From assembly GCF_025144665.1 (NCBI RefSeq), contig NZ_CP102294.1, forward strand, positions 1,798,001 through 1,862,000: a stretch of 64,000 bases of DNA, in the 5' to 3' direction. This stretch comes from Alistipes ihumii AP11 (GTDB taxonomy: Bacteria > Bacteroidota > Bacteroidia > Bacteroidales > Rikenellaceae). Positions 35,665 through 43,954 of the stretch are shown one piece after another (within the stretch, counting starts at the first letter, position 1; each line of letters starts with the position of its first letter). The position numbers and the translations under genes are program-made. Below the pieces are notes generated by a model. The model was given only the letters and a program-made list of their open reading frames with translations. It did not search any database and was not told the DNA's origin.

Positions 35665-37218
35665 CTACCTCGGCTTCATGACGATGAAGGGAATGATCAT
35701 CTCCTCCATCGAGATGCCGCCGTGCTGGAACGTATCGTTATAATAGCGCACGAAACGGTTCGTATCGTTCGGATAGACGAAAAAGTCGCGGTTGTAGGCG
35801 AAAATATAGGTGGACGTGATGTTCGACTTGGGCAGGTGAGCCTGCTCGGGTTTCGTGATCGCGAACACCTCCTTGGGGTTGAAGCCCAGGTTGCGGCCGG
35901 TCTTATAGCGCAGGTTGGACGACGTCTCGCGGTCGCCCTGCACGCGGACCGGACGGTCCACCTGAATCGTGCCGTGGTCCGACGTGACGATGACCGTGTG
36001 GCCGCGCTCGGCGACCAGCCGCATCAGCTCCAGCAGGTCCGAGTGCTCGAACCACGAACGCGTGAGCGAGCGGAACGCCGCCTCGTCCTCGGCCAGATCG
36101 CGGATGATCTGCGTTTCGGTCCGCGCATGCGACAGGATATCGAGGAAGTTATAGACGATTACCGAGAAGTCGGCGGCGGCGACCCGGTCGAAATTCTCGA
36201 TCAGCCGCTTGCCCGAGTCGGTCTTGACGATCTTGTCGAAAAACAGCTTGTAGCTCTTACCCTGAGACTGCATTTGCCGGCGCAGGAAATCTTCCTCGTG
36301 CTGATTCTTGCCCCCGTGCTCGTTGTCGTTGAGCCACAGATCGGGCATGATCTTGTCGATCGCCAGCGGCGTCAGCCCGGCGAAAATCGCGTTGCGCGCA
36401 TACTGGGTGGCCGTCGGCAGAATGCTGCAATAGAAATCCTCCTGCTCGACGTCGAACAGTCCGTGCAGCACCGGACGGATCATCCGCCACTGGTCCAGCC
36501 GGAAATTGTCGATCAGAAAGAGGGTCGTCTTGGCCGAGGCGTCCACAATAGGAAAGACTTTCGAGCGGACCAGCTGGTGAGACAGCACCGGAGCGTCGGC
36601 ATCGCGGTCCGAGAACCAGCTCAGGTAGTTGGCGCGGACGAACTTGGCGAACTCGTTGTTCGCCTCGTTCTTCTGGTACGACAGGATCTCGCGCACGCCC
36701 GGATCGGTCGACTCGGTCAGCTCGACCTCCCAGCCCACGAGCTTCTTGTATATCTGCACCCAGTCGGCGAACGTCCGCGCGGAGGCGAACGACGAGGCGA
36801 TGAGACCGAACTCGCTGCGGTAGTCGGCCGTCGTCTGCTCGGTGACGAGCTGCTGGCTGTGGACGTTTTTCTTGATCGACAGCAGCACCTGATTCGGATT
36901 GACGGGTTTGATCAGGTAGTCGGCGATCTTCGACCCGACGGCCTTGTCCATGATGTTCTCCTCCTCGCTCTTGGTAACCATGATCACCGGCGTCATCGGC
37001 CGCAGCTCCTTGATTCGCGGAAGCGTCTCGAGACCCGTCAGGCCGGGCATCATTTCGTCGAGGATGATCAGGTCGAACGGCTGGGACGAAGCCAGATCGA
37101 TCGCGTCGTAGCCGTTGTTGCTCGTAACCACGTCGTAGCCCTTGCCCTGAAGAAACAGAATATGGGGCTTAAGCAGGTCGATCTCGTCGTCGACCCACAG
37201 GATTTTGGCTGCACTCAT
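35665..37218 (-). CDS. porX: PorX: response regulator with alkaline phosphatase-like domain
   Basis: A 517-residue two-domain regulator of type IX secretion. Residues 1-120 are a CheY-like receiver: Asp10/Asp11 acidic pocket, phospho-acceptor Asp54 in LIILDEMMPG, Thr/Lys switch residues in VTKSEE and IKPVNP. Residues 160-517 hold the PglZ/alkaline phosphatase-type domain: SKVFPIVD, FLIDNFRLDQW with the nucleophile-region Asp, VIVTSDHGTIQVDRP near 415-430 and the C-terminal HGGISMEEMI. In Porphyromonas and Flavobacterium, PorX drives T9SS genes and is phosphorylated by PorY; no T9SS gene is in this window. Length and motifs are full. A TATCTTTG box precedes it. Confidence 0.95.
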   Translation of the reverse strand: MSAAKILWVDDEIDLLKPHILFLQGKGYDVVTSNNGYDAIDLASSQPFDLIILDEMMPGLTGLETLPRIKELRPMTPVIMVTKSEEENIMDKAVGSKIADYLIKPVNPNQVLLSIKKNVHSQQLVTEQTTADYRSEFGLIASSFASARTFADWVQIYKKLVGWEVELTESTDPGVREILSYQKNEANNEFAKFVRANYLSWFSDRDADAPVLSHQLVRSKVFPIVDASAKTTLFLIDNFRLDQWRMIRPVLHGLFDVEQEDFYCSILPTATQYARNAIFAGLTPLAIDKIMPDLWLNDNEHGGKNQHEEDFLRRQMQSQGKSYKLFFDKIVKTDSGKRLIENFDRVAAADFSVIVYNFLDILSHARTETQIIRDLAEDEAAFRSLTRSWFEHSDLLELMRLVAERGHTVIVTSDHGTIQVDRPVRVQGDRETSSNLRYKTGRNLGFNPKEVFAITKPEQAHLPKSNITSTYIFAYNRDFFVYPNDTNRFVRYYNDTFQHGGISMEEMIIPFIVMKPR

Positions 37219-37241
37219 CGCTTCACCGATTTTATTTCATA

Positions 37242-37249
37242 CAAAGATA
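37242..37249 (-). promoter_or_regulatory. -7 box of porX
   Basis: TATCTTTG on the minus strand, about 24 bases ahead of the porX ATG. No -33 TTG is seen at the expected distance. Confidence 0.5.
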
Positions 37250-37614
37250 GCTAAATTCGGCACATGCGTCGCGCGGCGCGACGCATGCCCTTTACAAATA
37301 ATGCAAAAACCGGACTTTTATTGTCCGGAGCCGCAGACTAACCTGTAACTTTCAGCGTTATATCACTGGCAAACCGGGATCAAGCCGCCGCCTCGGACGG
37401 CGAAAGCGCGTCGCATGCGGCAGAATACCACCGTCTCAGATTGTAAACAACTGAAAAACAATACGATAACTAAAAATTTACTGTTTTTCACTACTTTGGG
37501 CTGATTTTTGCGTGTGCGGGAAATAGAAACGGAATAGGAGTGAAAGAGTTAGCATTTTCCCGCAGCAGGAAAAAATATTTACTCCCGTAATTTCTTTATA
37601 AGGAAATAAAGATA

Positions 37615-37622
37615 TATATTTG
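37615..37622 (+). promoter_or_regulatory. -7 box of the HU gene
   Basis: TATATTTG lies 53 bases before the ATG at 37675. The preceding 60 bases are AT-rich, as expected for a strong promoter; the -33 element is only a T-rich match. Confidence 0.6.
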
Positions 37623-37674
37623 CACTCCAATGGACTAAGGGGAAAAATAAGTTTAAACTAAATATTTTTGGATT

Positions 37675-37959
37675 ATGACAAAGGCGGATATTGTTAACGA
37701 AATTTCAAAAGGCACCGGTGTCGAAAAAGCGCAGGTGCAGCAGATCGTGGAAGCGTTCATGGAAAGCATCAAGGACTCGCTGACCTCGAACAAGAACGTC
37801 TACCTGAGGGGCTTCGGCAGCTTCATCGTCAAGAGAAGAGCGGAGAAGGTGGCCCGCAACATTTCGAAAAACACGACTATTACGATCCCTGCCCACAACA
37901 TCCCGGCATTCAAGCCGGCCAAGAGTTTCGCAGGCAAAGTAAAAGCCAATGCCAAATAA
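37675..37959 (+). CDS. HU-family nucleoid DNA-binding protein
   Basis: A 94-residue HU/IHF homologue that bends DNA as a dimer. Residues 1-40 form the helical dimer core (MTKADIVNEI, AQVQQIVEAF), GFGSFIVKRRAEKVARN at 46-62 is the family signature leading into the beta arm, and the arm tip carries the intercalating Pro in ITIPAH (near 70-72). The FKPAKSF motif closes the fold. It heads a small group with the basic 30-residue protein 28 bp downstream. It could be the main HU or an IHF-like variant; sequence alone does not tell. Confidence 0.95.
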   Translation: MTKADIVNEISKGTGVEKAQVQQIVEAFMESIKDSLTSNKNVYLRGFGSFIVKRRAEKVARNISKNTTITIPAHNIPAFKPAKSFAGKVKANAK

Positions 37960-37987
37960 TTAACCATCTTTATTAAACCTTACGATT

Positions 37988-38080
37988 ATGCCAAGCGGTA
38001 AAAAAAGAAAAAGGCATAAAATGTCTACCCACAAGCGCAAGAAACGTCTGAGAAAAGACAGACATAAAAAGAAAAAGTAG
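37988..38080 (+). CDS. 30-residue basic protein, COX24/AURKAIP1 family
   Basis: A tiny protein starting MPSGKKRKRHKM and ending RKDRHKKKK, with more than half of its residues Lys, Arg or His. It resembles the COX24/AURKAIP1 family, whose mitochondrial member is ribosomal protein mS38; Bacteroidota carry short relatives in this exact position beside HU genes. A ribosomal role is inferred from the family. It begins 28 bp after the HU stop and is followed by a terminator, so the two share a transcript. It is too small for routine gene calling. Confidence 0.8.
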   Translation: MPSGKKRKRHKMSTHKRKKRLRKDRHKKKK

Positions 38081-38108
38081 GTAGCACTTTTATGTGTCGG
38101 AATGTTAT

Positions 38109-38139
38109 AAACCTAAAGTACCCAAGGGTCTTTAGGTTT
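38109..38139 (+). terminator. Terminator after the basic protein gene
   Basis: AAACCTAAAG pairs exactly with CTTTAGGTTT (10 bp) around an 11-base loop that itself can pair (ACCC with GGGT). It begins 28 bases after the small gene and ends in ATTGC rather than a long T-run. Confidence 0.7.
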
Positions 38140-38245
38140 ATTGCATATTGAATGTCCGTAACCCACTCCCCCGCACGCGTCGCCGAACAAGGCGGCCCGA
38201 CCGCCCTCAAGGGACTCCGCGTGCGAAGAAACCTCACAGACTCTG

Positions 38246-39790
38246 ATGAATAAAGAACTAATTATCAACGTAACCCCCAGCGAGATCGCCATCGCCCTGT
38301 TCGAGGACAAGCAACTGGTCGAGCTGAACAAGGAAAAGTGCAAGACGGGATACTCCGTCGGCGACATCTACCTGGGGAAAGTCAAGAAGATCATGCCCGG
38401 CCTGAACGCCGCGTTCGTCAACATCGGGTATGAGAAGGACGCTTTCATCCATTATCTCGATCTGGGCCCGCAGTTCACCTCGCTGCACAAGCTCGTCGGC
38501 ACGCTGACCTCCGGGAAGAGAGCTCCTCTGTTTCAAAACATACGCCTCGACAAGGCGATGGGCAAGACCGGCAAGATTTCGGGTTTCATAGCCAGCGGCC
38601 AGCCCATTCTCGCGCAGATCGCCAAAGAGGCCATATCGACCAAAGGTCCGCGGCTGACGTCCGACATCTCGCTGGCCGGACGCAACGTCGTGCTGATTCC
38701 CTTCTCGAACAAGATATCCATTTCGCAGAAAATCCGCTCCAACGAAGAGCGCAACCGGCTCAAGCGGATCGCCTCGGCCGTGCTGCCCAAGAATTACGGC
38801 GTCATCATCCGCACGGCCGCGATGGGCCAGCAGGACGCAGACATCGAGCACGACATCACGTCGCTCGTGCGTCGCTGGGAAAAAGTGCTCGACGGCCTGC
38901 GCAACCAGACGCCCCCGTCGCTGATCCTGAACGAGGAAAACCGCACGACGACGATCATCCGCGACCTGCTCAACGGGTCGTTCAGCAGCATATACGTCGA
39001 CGACCACACCGTGTACGAAGAGATCCGCGAATACATCCGGATGATCGCCCCGGACAAGGAAAAGATTGTCAAGCTGTACAAAGGCAGCACGCCGATCTTC
39101 GACAACTTCGACGTGTCGAAGCAGATCATGTCGCTGTTCAGCAAGTACGTCTCGCTCAAGAAGGGCGCCTACCTGATCATCGAGCATACCGAGGCGCTGC
39201 ACGTCGTGGACGTCAACAGCGGCAACCGGGCGAAAGTCGACAACGATCAGGAGCGCACGGCGATGGACGTGAACCTGGCCGCCGCGGCCGAAATCGCGCG
39301 TCAGCTCCGGCTGCGCGATATGGGCGGCATCATCGTGATCGACTTCATCGACCTGCACAAGAGCGAGAACCGCAACGCGCTGGTCGAGAAGATGCGAGAG
39401 CTGATGGCCGGCGACCGCGCGAAACACACGATCCTGCCGCTGTCGAAGTTCGGGCTGATGCAGATCACGCGCCAGCGGGTACGGCCCGAGACGCACATCG
39501 ACGTGCGGGAGACCTGCCCGGCCTGCCACGGCACGGGCCTCGTCGCGCCCGCCGTGCTGATCGACGACCAGATCGAGAAGCAGATCGCCTATTTCGTGAA
39601 GGAGAAAAAGCTGAGTTACCTGAAGCTGAGGGTCAGCCCCGTCGTGGCGGCCTTCGTCAAAAAGGGCTTCCCGTCGCTCCGCACGCGGTGGATGTTCAAG
39701 TACCGTTGCCGCATCCGCGTCGCTTCGGACAATACGACGGGCATCATCGAGACCCGCTTCTTCAACCGCGAGGACGAAGAGTTGATTTGA
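38246..39790 (+). CDS. rng: Ribonuclease E/G family endoribonuclease
   Basis: A 514-residue RNase G-type enzyme that processes rRNA and starts mRNA decay. The S1 domain lies within residues 36-130 (GDIYLGKVKKIMPGLNAAFVNIG), the RNase H-like and 5'-sensor region follows, and the catalytic Asp residues are in HVVDVNSG (about 320-327) and IVIDFIDL (about 361-368). The zinc-link CPACHGTG is near 424-431. No long C-terminal scaffold is present, so it is RNase G-like in length. It ends seven bases before mfd, suggesting co-transcription with it. Confidence 0.93.
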   Translation: MNKELIINVTPSEIAIALFEDKQLVELNKEKCKTGYSVGDIYLGKVKKIMPGLNAAFVNIGYEKDAFIHYLDLGPQFTSLHKLVGTLTSGKRAPLFQNIRLDKAMGKTGKISGFIASGQPILAQIAKEAISTKGPRLTSDISLAGRNVVLIPFSNKISISQKIRSNEERNRLKRIASAVLPKNYGVIIRTAAMGQQDADIEHDITSLVRRWEKVLDGLRNQTPPSLILNEENRTTTIIRDLLNGSFSSIYVDDHTVYEEIREYIRMIAPDKEKIVKLYKGSTPIFDNFDVSKQIMSLFSKYVSLKKGAYLIIEHTEALHVVDVNSGNRAKVDNDQERTAMDVNLAAAAEIARQLRLRDMGGIIVIDFIDLHKSENRNALVEKMRELMAGDRAKHTILPLSKFGLMQITRQRVRPETHIDVRETCPACHGTGLVAPAVLIDDQIEKQIAYFVKEKKLSYLKLRVSPVVAAFVKKGFPSLRTRWMFKYRCRIRVASDNTTGIIETRFFNREDEELI

Positions 39791-39797
39791 CGCGCAT

Positions 39798-42700
39798 ATG
39801 ACGATCGCCGAGCTGGAACAGATTTTCACCGATCAGCAGGCTTTCCGGCAACTGACCGAGAGCATCCGTCCGGGGAGTACGGTACAACTCGCGTCGCTGG
39901 TCGGATCGTCGCTGTCGCTCGTCGCGCACGGAGCGATCGCCCGTCTCGGAGGCGTCCACGTCCTGGTCGCCGAAGACCGGGATACGGCGGGCTATCTTTA
40001 CAACGACCTCTATCCGCTCACGGGCGGAGAGGGGTTGTTTTTCTTTCCAACGGGCTACAAGCGCTCGATCCAGTACGGACAGGAGGACCCGTCGGGCCTC
40101 GTACAACGCACGACGGCGCTCAACGCACTGCGAAGCGCGGCGGACAAGCCGCTGATTCTGTGCACATATCCCGAGGCGCTGACCGAAAAAGTCGCCGACC
40201 GGGAGCGGCTGAGCGACAGCGTACTGAAGTTGCGCCGAGGGGACAATCTGTCGACCGCTTTCGTCGAGGAAGCGTTGCGGGAATGCCGTTTCGAACGGGT
40301 CGAGTTCGTCTACGAACCGGGACAATACTCGGTTCGCGGCGGCATCGTCGACATTTTCTCCTATTCGGACAACAAACCCTATCGGATCGACTTTTTCGGC
40401 GACGAGATCGACTCGATCCGGCCGTTCGACGTCGGCACGCAGCTCTCGACCGGCACGCTCGACGAGGCGGAGATCGTTCCGAACCTCAAGACGGTAACCT
40501 CGGTCGAGCATCGCGTCTCGCTGGCCCGGTTCGCGGGAGAAGTCACCTACTGGATCGCCGACGGAGACTACACGCTCAAGCGCTTCGACGACATCCGGAC
40601 GAAGATTCTCGGCGATCTGGACGAGCCGTCGTCGATCGACACGCTGGTCACCAGCCGCAAAGGATTTCTCTCCGACGCGAAGAAGGCGGCTTTCGTGTTG
40701 TTGCGCGACAACGTCCGCGAGCGGCCCGCCGAAGTCCGCGTCGCGTTCGACACGACGCCCCAGCCCGAATTCAACAAGAAATTCGATCTGCTGGCCGACG
40801 ACATCAACGCGAACCGTCTGAGAGGTTATTCGACCTGTCTGCTCTCCGACAACAAGGCTCAGATCGAGCGGCTGTCGAACATCTTCAACTCGATCGGAGA
40901 GAAGAACGTCGTCTTCGACTCCGTTCCTCTGGCACTGCACGCGGGGTTCGTCGACCATACGTCGAAAAACTGCTTCTACACCGATCACCAGATATTCGAC
41001 CGCTACCAGCGCTACCGTATCCGGGGCGAGCTGGACCGGAGCGAAAGCCTGACGATTCAGGAGCTCAACTCGCTGAAAGTAGGCGATTACGTCGTGCACA
41101 TCGACCACGGCGTCAGCCGCTTCGGGGGACTGACGCGGACGGTCGAGAACGGCAAGGTGCACGAGGCGATCAAGCTCGTCTACCGCGACAACGACGTGCT
41201 GCTGGTAAACGTCCACGCGCTGCACCGCATCTCGAAGTACAAGGACAAGGACAGCGAGCCGCCGAAGATATACAAGCTCGGCTCGGGGGCATGGCAGCGC
41301 ATGAAGCTCAACACGAAAAAGGCCGTCAAGGACATCGCCCGCGAGCTGATCGCGCTGTACGCGAAGCGTCAGGCCAGCCGGGGCTTCGCCTTTTCGCCCG
41401 ACAGCTACATGCAGCACGAGTTGGAAGCCTCGTTCATTTACGAGGACACGCCCGATCAGCAAACGGCCACGCAGCTCGTCAAGCAGGACATGGAAAGTCC
41501 CGTGCCGATGGACCGGCTGGTCTGCGGCGACGTCGGGTTCGGCAAGACCGAAATCGCGATCCGCGCGGCCTTCAAGGCCGTCACCGACTCGAAGCAGGTC
41601 GCCGTGCTGGTCCCCACGACCATCCTCGCACTGCAACACTACCGTACGTTCAACGAGCGGCTGAAGGAGTTCCCCGTCCGCATCGAGCACCTGAGCCGCC
41701 TCAAAAGCGCGAAGGAGACGCGCCAGATTCTCGAAGAGGTCAAAAGCGGCAAAATCGACATCCTGATCGGCACGCACAAGATACTGGGCAAGGGCATCGA
41801 GTTCAAGGACCTCGGTCTGCTCGTGATCGACGAGGAGCAGAAGTTCGGCGTGGCGGCCAAGGAGAAGCTGCGCCAGCTGAGAGCCGAAATCGACACGCTG
41901 ACGCTGACCGCCACGCCGATCCCCCGCACGCTGCAGTTTTCGCTGATGGGCTCGCGCGACCTGTCCGTCATCACGACTCCCCCGCCCAACCGCCAGCCCA
42001 TAGCGACCGAGACGCACCCGTTCGACGAGGAGATCATCCGCGAGGCGATCGAGTTCGAGCTCGCGCGCGGCGGACAGGTATATTTCGTTCATAACCGGGT
42101 CGGAACGGTCGCCGACATCGAGGCGCTCGTTCGCAGGCTCTGTCCGCAGGCGCGGACGGCCGTAGGGCACGGACGAATGAACGCGCAGCAGATGGAGAAG
42201 CTGATGATGGACTTCATCTACGGCGAATTCGACGTGCTGATCGCCACGTCGATCATCGAGTCGGGCGTCGACGTGCCGAACGCCAACACGATCATCATCG
42301 ACAACGCGCAGAACTTCGGGCTGAGCGACCTGCACCAGCTGCGCGGCCGCGTCGGACGGTCGAACCGCAAGGCTTTCTGCTACCTGCTCACCCCTCCCGA
42401 GGAGACGCTTTCGTCCGACGCTCGCCGGCGGCTGCGCGCCATCGAGGAGTTCTCGGACCTGGGCGCGGGGTTCAACATCGCGATGCAGGACCTGGACATC
42501 CGGGGAGCGGGCAACCTGCTCGGCGGCGAACAGAGCGGCTTCATCGCCGACATCGGATTCGAGACCTACCAGAAAATCCTCGCCGAGGCGATCGCCGAGC
42601 TGCGCGAGGAGGAGCAGGCAACCGCCGCGCCGCAGGAAGGCAAGCCGCAGGAAGCGCTTTCCCCGCAGGCAAGGCCCGCCGCTTTCATCACCGACTGCCA

Positions 42701-43151
42701 GATCGAGACCGACCGCGAGGCGTTCATTCCGGACGAGTACGTCGGCAGCAGCACGGAGAAGATCAGGCTCTACCGCGAGCTCGACAACATCGCCGACGAG
42801 GAGCGGCTGTCCGTCTTCGAGGCGAATCTGCGCGACCGTTTCGGCGAAATCCCCGCGCCGACCCGCGAGCTGTTCGACGTCGTGCGGATGCGCTGGGCCT
42901 GCATCCGTCTGGGCTTCGAGAAAGCGATCGTCAAAAACGGGATCATGATCCTGAAATTCATCGAGAACCAGCATTCGGCCTACTACAAGAGCGACTTGTT
43001 CGGCGGCATACTGAAAGCGGCTACGCGCGCAGAGAGCAAATTTATTTTCCGTCAGAACAATAATAAGCTCTCCGTGGTAGTTAGAAATATAAAAAATATC
43101 TCCGAGGCGACGGCCGCGCTGCACGAGCTGGCCGAAAAGGCCGCGCAGTAG
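39798..43151 (+). CDS. mfd: Transcription-repair coupling factor Mfd
   Basis: An 1117-residue translocase that removes stalled RNA polymerase and recruits nucleotide excision repair. The UvrB-like N-terminus (about 1-350) contains YEPGQYSVRGGIVDIFSYSD near 173-192, the RNA polymerase-interacting CarD-like domain is near 425-500 (GDYVVHIDHGVSRFGG), and the RecG-like motor has Walker A CGDVGFGKTE near 575-584 and the DEEQ box in VIDEEQKFG near 675. The TRG motif and regulatory C-terminus near 950-1110 are present. The length is normal. An apparent long frame on the opposite strand is a shadow of its GC-rich codons. Confidence 0.97.
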   Translation: MTIAELEQIFTDQQAFRQLTESIRPGSTVQLASLVGSSLSLVAHGAIARLGGVHVLVAEDRDTAGYLYNDLYPLTGGEGLFFFPTGYKRSIQYGQEDPSGLVQRTTALNALRSAADKPLILCTYPEALTEKVADRERLSDSVLKLRRGDNLSTAFVEEALRECRFERVEFVYEPGQYSVRGGIVDIFSYSDNKPYRIDFFGDEIDSIRPFDVGTQLSTGTLDEAEIVPNLKTVTSVEHRVSLARFAGEVTYWIADGDYTLKRFDDIRTKILGDLDEPSSIDTLVTSRKGFLSDAKKAAFVLLRDNVRERPAEVRVAFDTTPQPEFNKKFDLLADDINANRLRGYSTCLLSDNKAQIERLSNIFNSIGEKNVVFDSVPLALHAGFVDHTSKNCFYTDHQIFDRYQRYRIRGELDRSESLTIQELNSLKVGDYVVHIDHGVSRFGGLTRTVENGKVHEAIKLVYRDNDVLLVNVHALHRISKYKDKDSEPPKIYKLGSGAWQRMKLNTKKAVKDIARELIALYAKRQASRGFAFSPDSYMQHELEASFIYEDTPDQQTATQLVKQDMESPVPMDRLVCGDVGFGKTEIAIRAAFKAVTDSKQVAVLVPTTILALQHYRTFNERLKEFPVRIEHLSRLKSAKETRQILEEVKSGKIDILIGTHKILGKGIEFKDLGLLVIDEEQKFGVAAKEKLRQLRAEIDTLTLTATPIPRTLQFSLMGSRDLSVITTPPPNRQPIATETHPFDEEIIREAIEFELARGGQVYFVHNRVGTVADIEALVRRLCPQARTAVGHGRMNAQQMEKLMMDFIYGEFDVLIATSIIESGVDVPNANTIIIDNAQNFGLSDLHQLRGRVGRSNRKAFCYLLTPPEETLSSDARRRLRAIEEFSDLGAGFNIAMQDLDIRGAGNLLGGEQSGFIADIGFETYQKILAEAIAELREEEQATAAPQEGKPQEALSPQARPAAFITDCQIETDREAFIPDEYVGSSTEKIRLYRELDNIADEERLSVFEANLRDRFGEIPAPTRELFDVVRMRWACIRLGFEKAIVKNGIMILKFIENQHSAYYKSDLFGGILKAATRAESKFIFRQNNNKLSVVVRNIKNISEATAALHELAEKAAQ

Positions 43152-43206
43152 CCCCCGGTATCCCTCGCGCGGCAAGGCCGGGCTTGCGCGGCACGAACGG
43201 AATCGC

Positions 43207-43214
43207 TAATTTTG
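43207..43214 (+). promoter_or_regulatory. -7 box ahead of coaX
   Basis: TAATTTTG lies five bases before the coaX ATG. Transcription would start almost at the ATG, so a leaderless or nearly leaderless message is possible. Confidence 0.45.
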
Positions 43215-43219
43215 CAAGG

Positions 43220-43954
43220 ATGAATCTTGCTATCGACATAGGCAACTCGCTCGCCAAGCTGGCCGTCATCGAAAACGGGCAGGTAGTCGACTTTCTGAAG
43301 ACCGACCGGCCCGACGCGGCTTTCGTCGCCGGCGTGCTCGACGCGAATCCCGCCATCAACGCCGCGATCGCCATCTCCTGCCGGACGGCCGACAGCGAGG
43401 TGGAGAGCCTGCTGAGAAGACGGTTGCGCCGCTTCCTGCGCTTCGACCGGAGCGTACCGGTCCCGATCGAGAACCGTTACGCGACTCCCGAGACGCTCGG
43501 ACCGGACCGGCTCGCGGCCGCCGTGGGCGCATGGACCCTCTATCCCGGACGGAATATCCTGATCGTCGACTTCGGAACGGCCATCACGATCGACTTCGTA
43601 ACCGAACGCGGCGAATATCTCGGAGGCAACATCTCTCCCGGCGCCGATACCCGCTTCCGGGCGCTGAACCGCTTCACCGACACCCTGCCGCTCTGCTCGT
43701 TCCCGCAGCAGGAGAAGCCGACGCTGCTGGGAGACTCGACGCGGTCGGCCATCGAATCCGGCGTCGTGAACGGCATCGTATACGAGATCGAGGGCTATAT
43801 CCGCGATCTGGAGCAGCGCTACGAAGACCTGAGAATCGTTTTTACCGGCGGAGAGAGCGATTTTTTTGCCAAAAGACTAAAAAATACGATATTTGCAACT
43901 TACGACCTGGTGGCTTACGGCCTGAACCGAATTCTTGAATATAATGCAAAATAG
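43220..43954 (+). CDS. coaX: Type III pantothenate kinase
   Basis: A 244-residue ASKHA-fold kinase that phosphorylates pantothenate in coenzyme A synthesis and needs a monovalent cation. The phosphate loop is AIDIGNSLAKLAV (Asp5) at the start, GPDRLAAAVGA lies near 94-104, DFGTAITIDFV near 116-126 and GGNISPGADTRF near 134-145, all in family order. I start it at the ATG at 43220 because the upstream frame does not align. Its 3' end overlaps the start of the outer-membrane protein gene by 11 bases, so the two are translationally linked. Confidence 0.93.
   Translation: MNLAIDIGNSLAKLAVIENGQVVDFLKTDRPDAAFVAGVLDANPAINAAIAISCRTADSEVESLLRRRLRRFLRFDRSVPVPIENRYATPETLGPDRLAAAVGAWTLYPGRNILIVDFGTAITIDFVTERGEYLGGNISPGADTRFRALNRFTDTLPLCSFPQQEKPTLLGDSTRSAIESGVVNGIVYEIEGYIRDLEQRYEDLRIVFTGGESDFFAKRLKNTIFATYDLVAYGLNRILEYNAK

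Larger units (their letters stand above)
37219..37674. other. Intergenic region between porX and HU gene
   Basis: 456 bases. It holds minus-strand -7 box TATCTTTG (37242-37249) for porX and plus-strand TATATTTG (37615-37622) for the HU gene. The centre shows an AT-rich stretch from about 37430 to 37620 and no coding frame. Confidence 0.55.

Noticed and set aside
39762-43175. Open frame of 1137 codons on the minus strand over mfd
   Set aside because: It is the antisense shadow of the GC-rich mfd gene, low in complexity (Arg, Asp, Val-rich) and without recognisable motifs, while mfd itself is complete.
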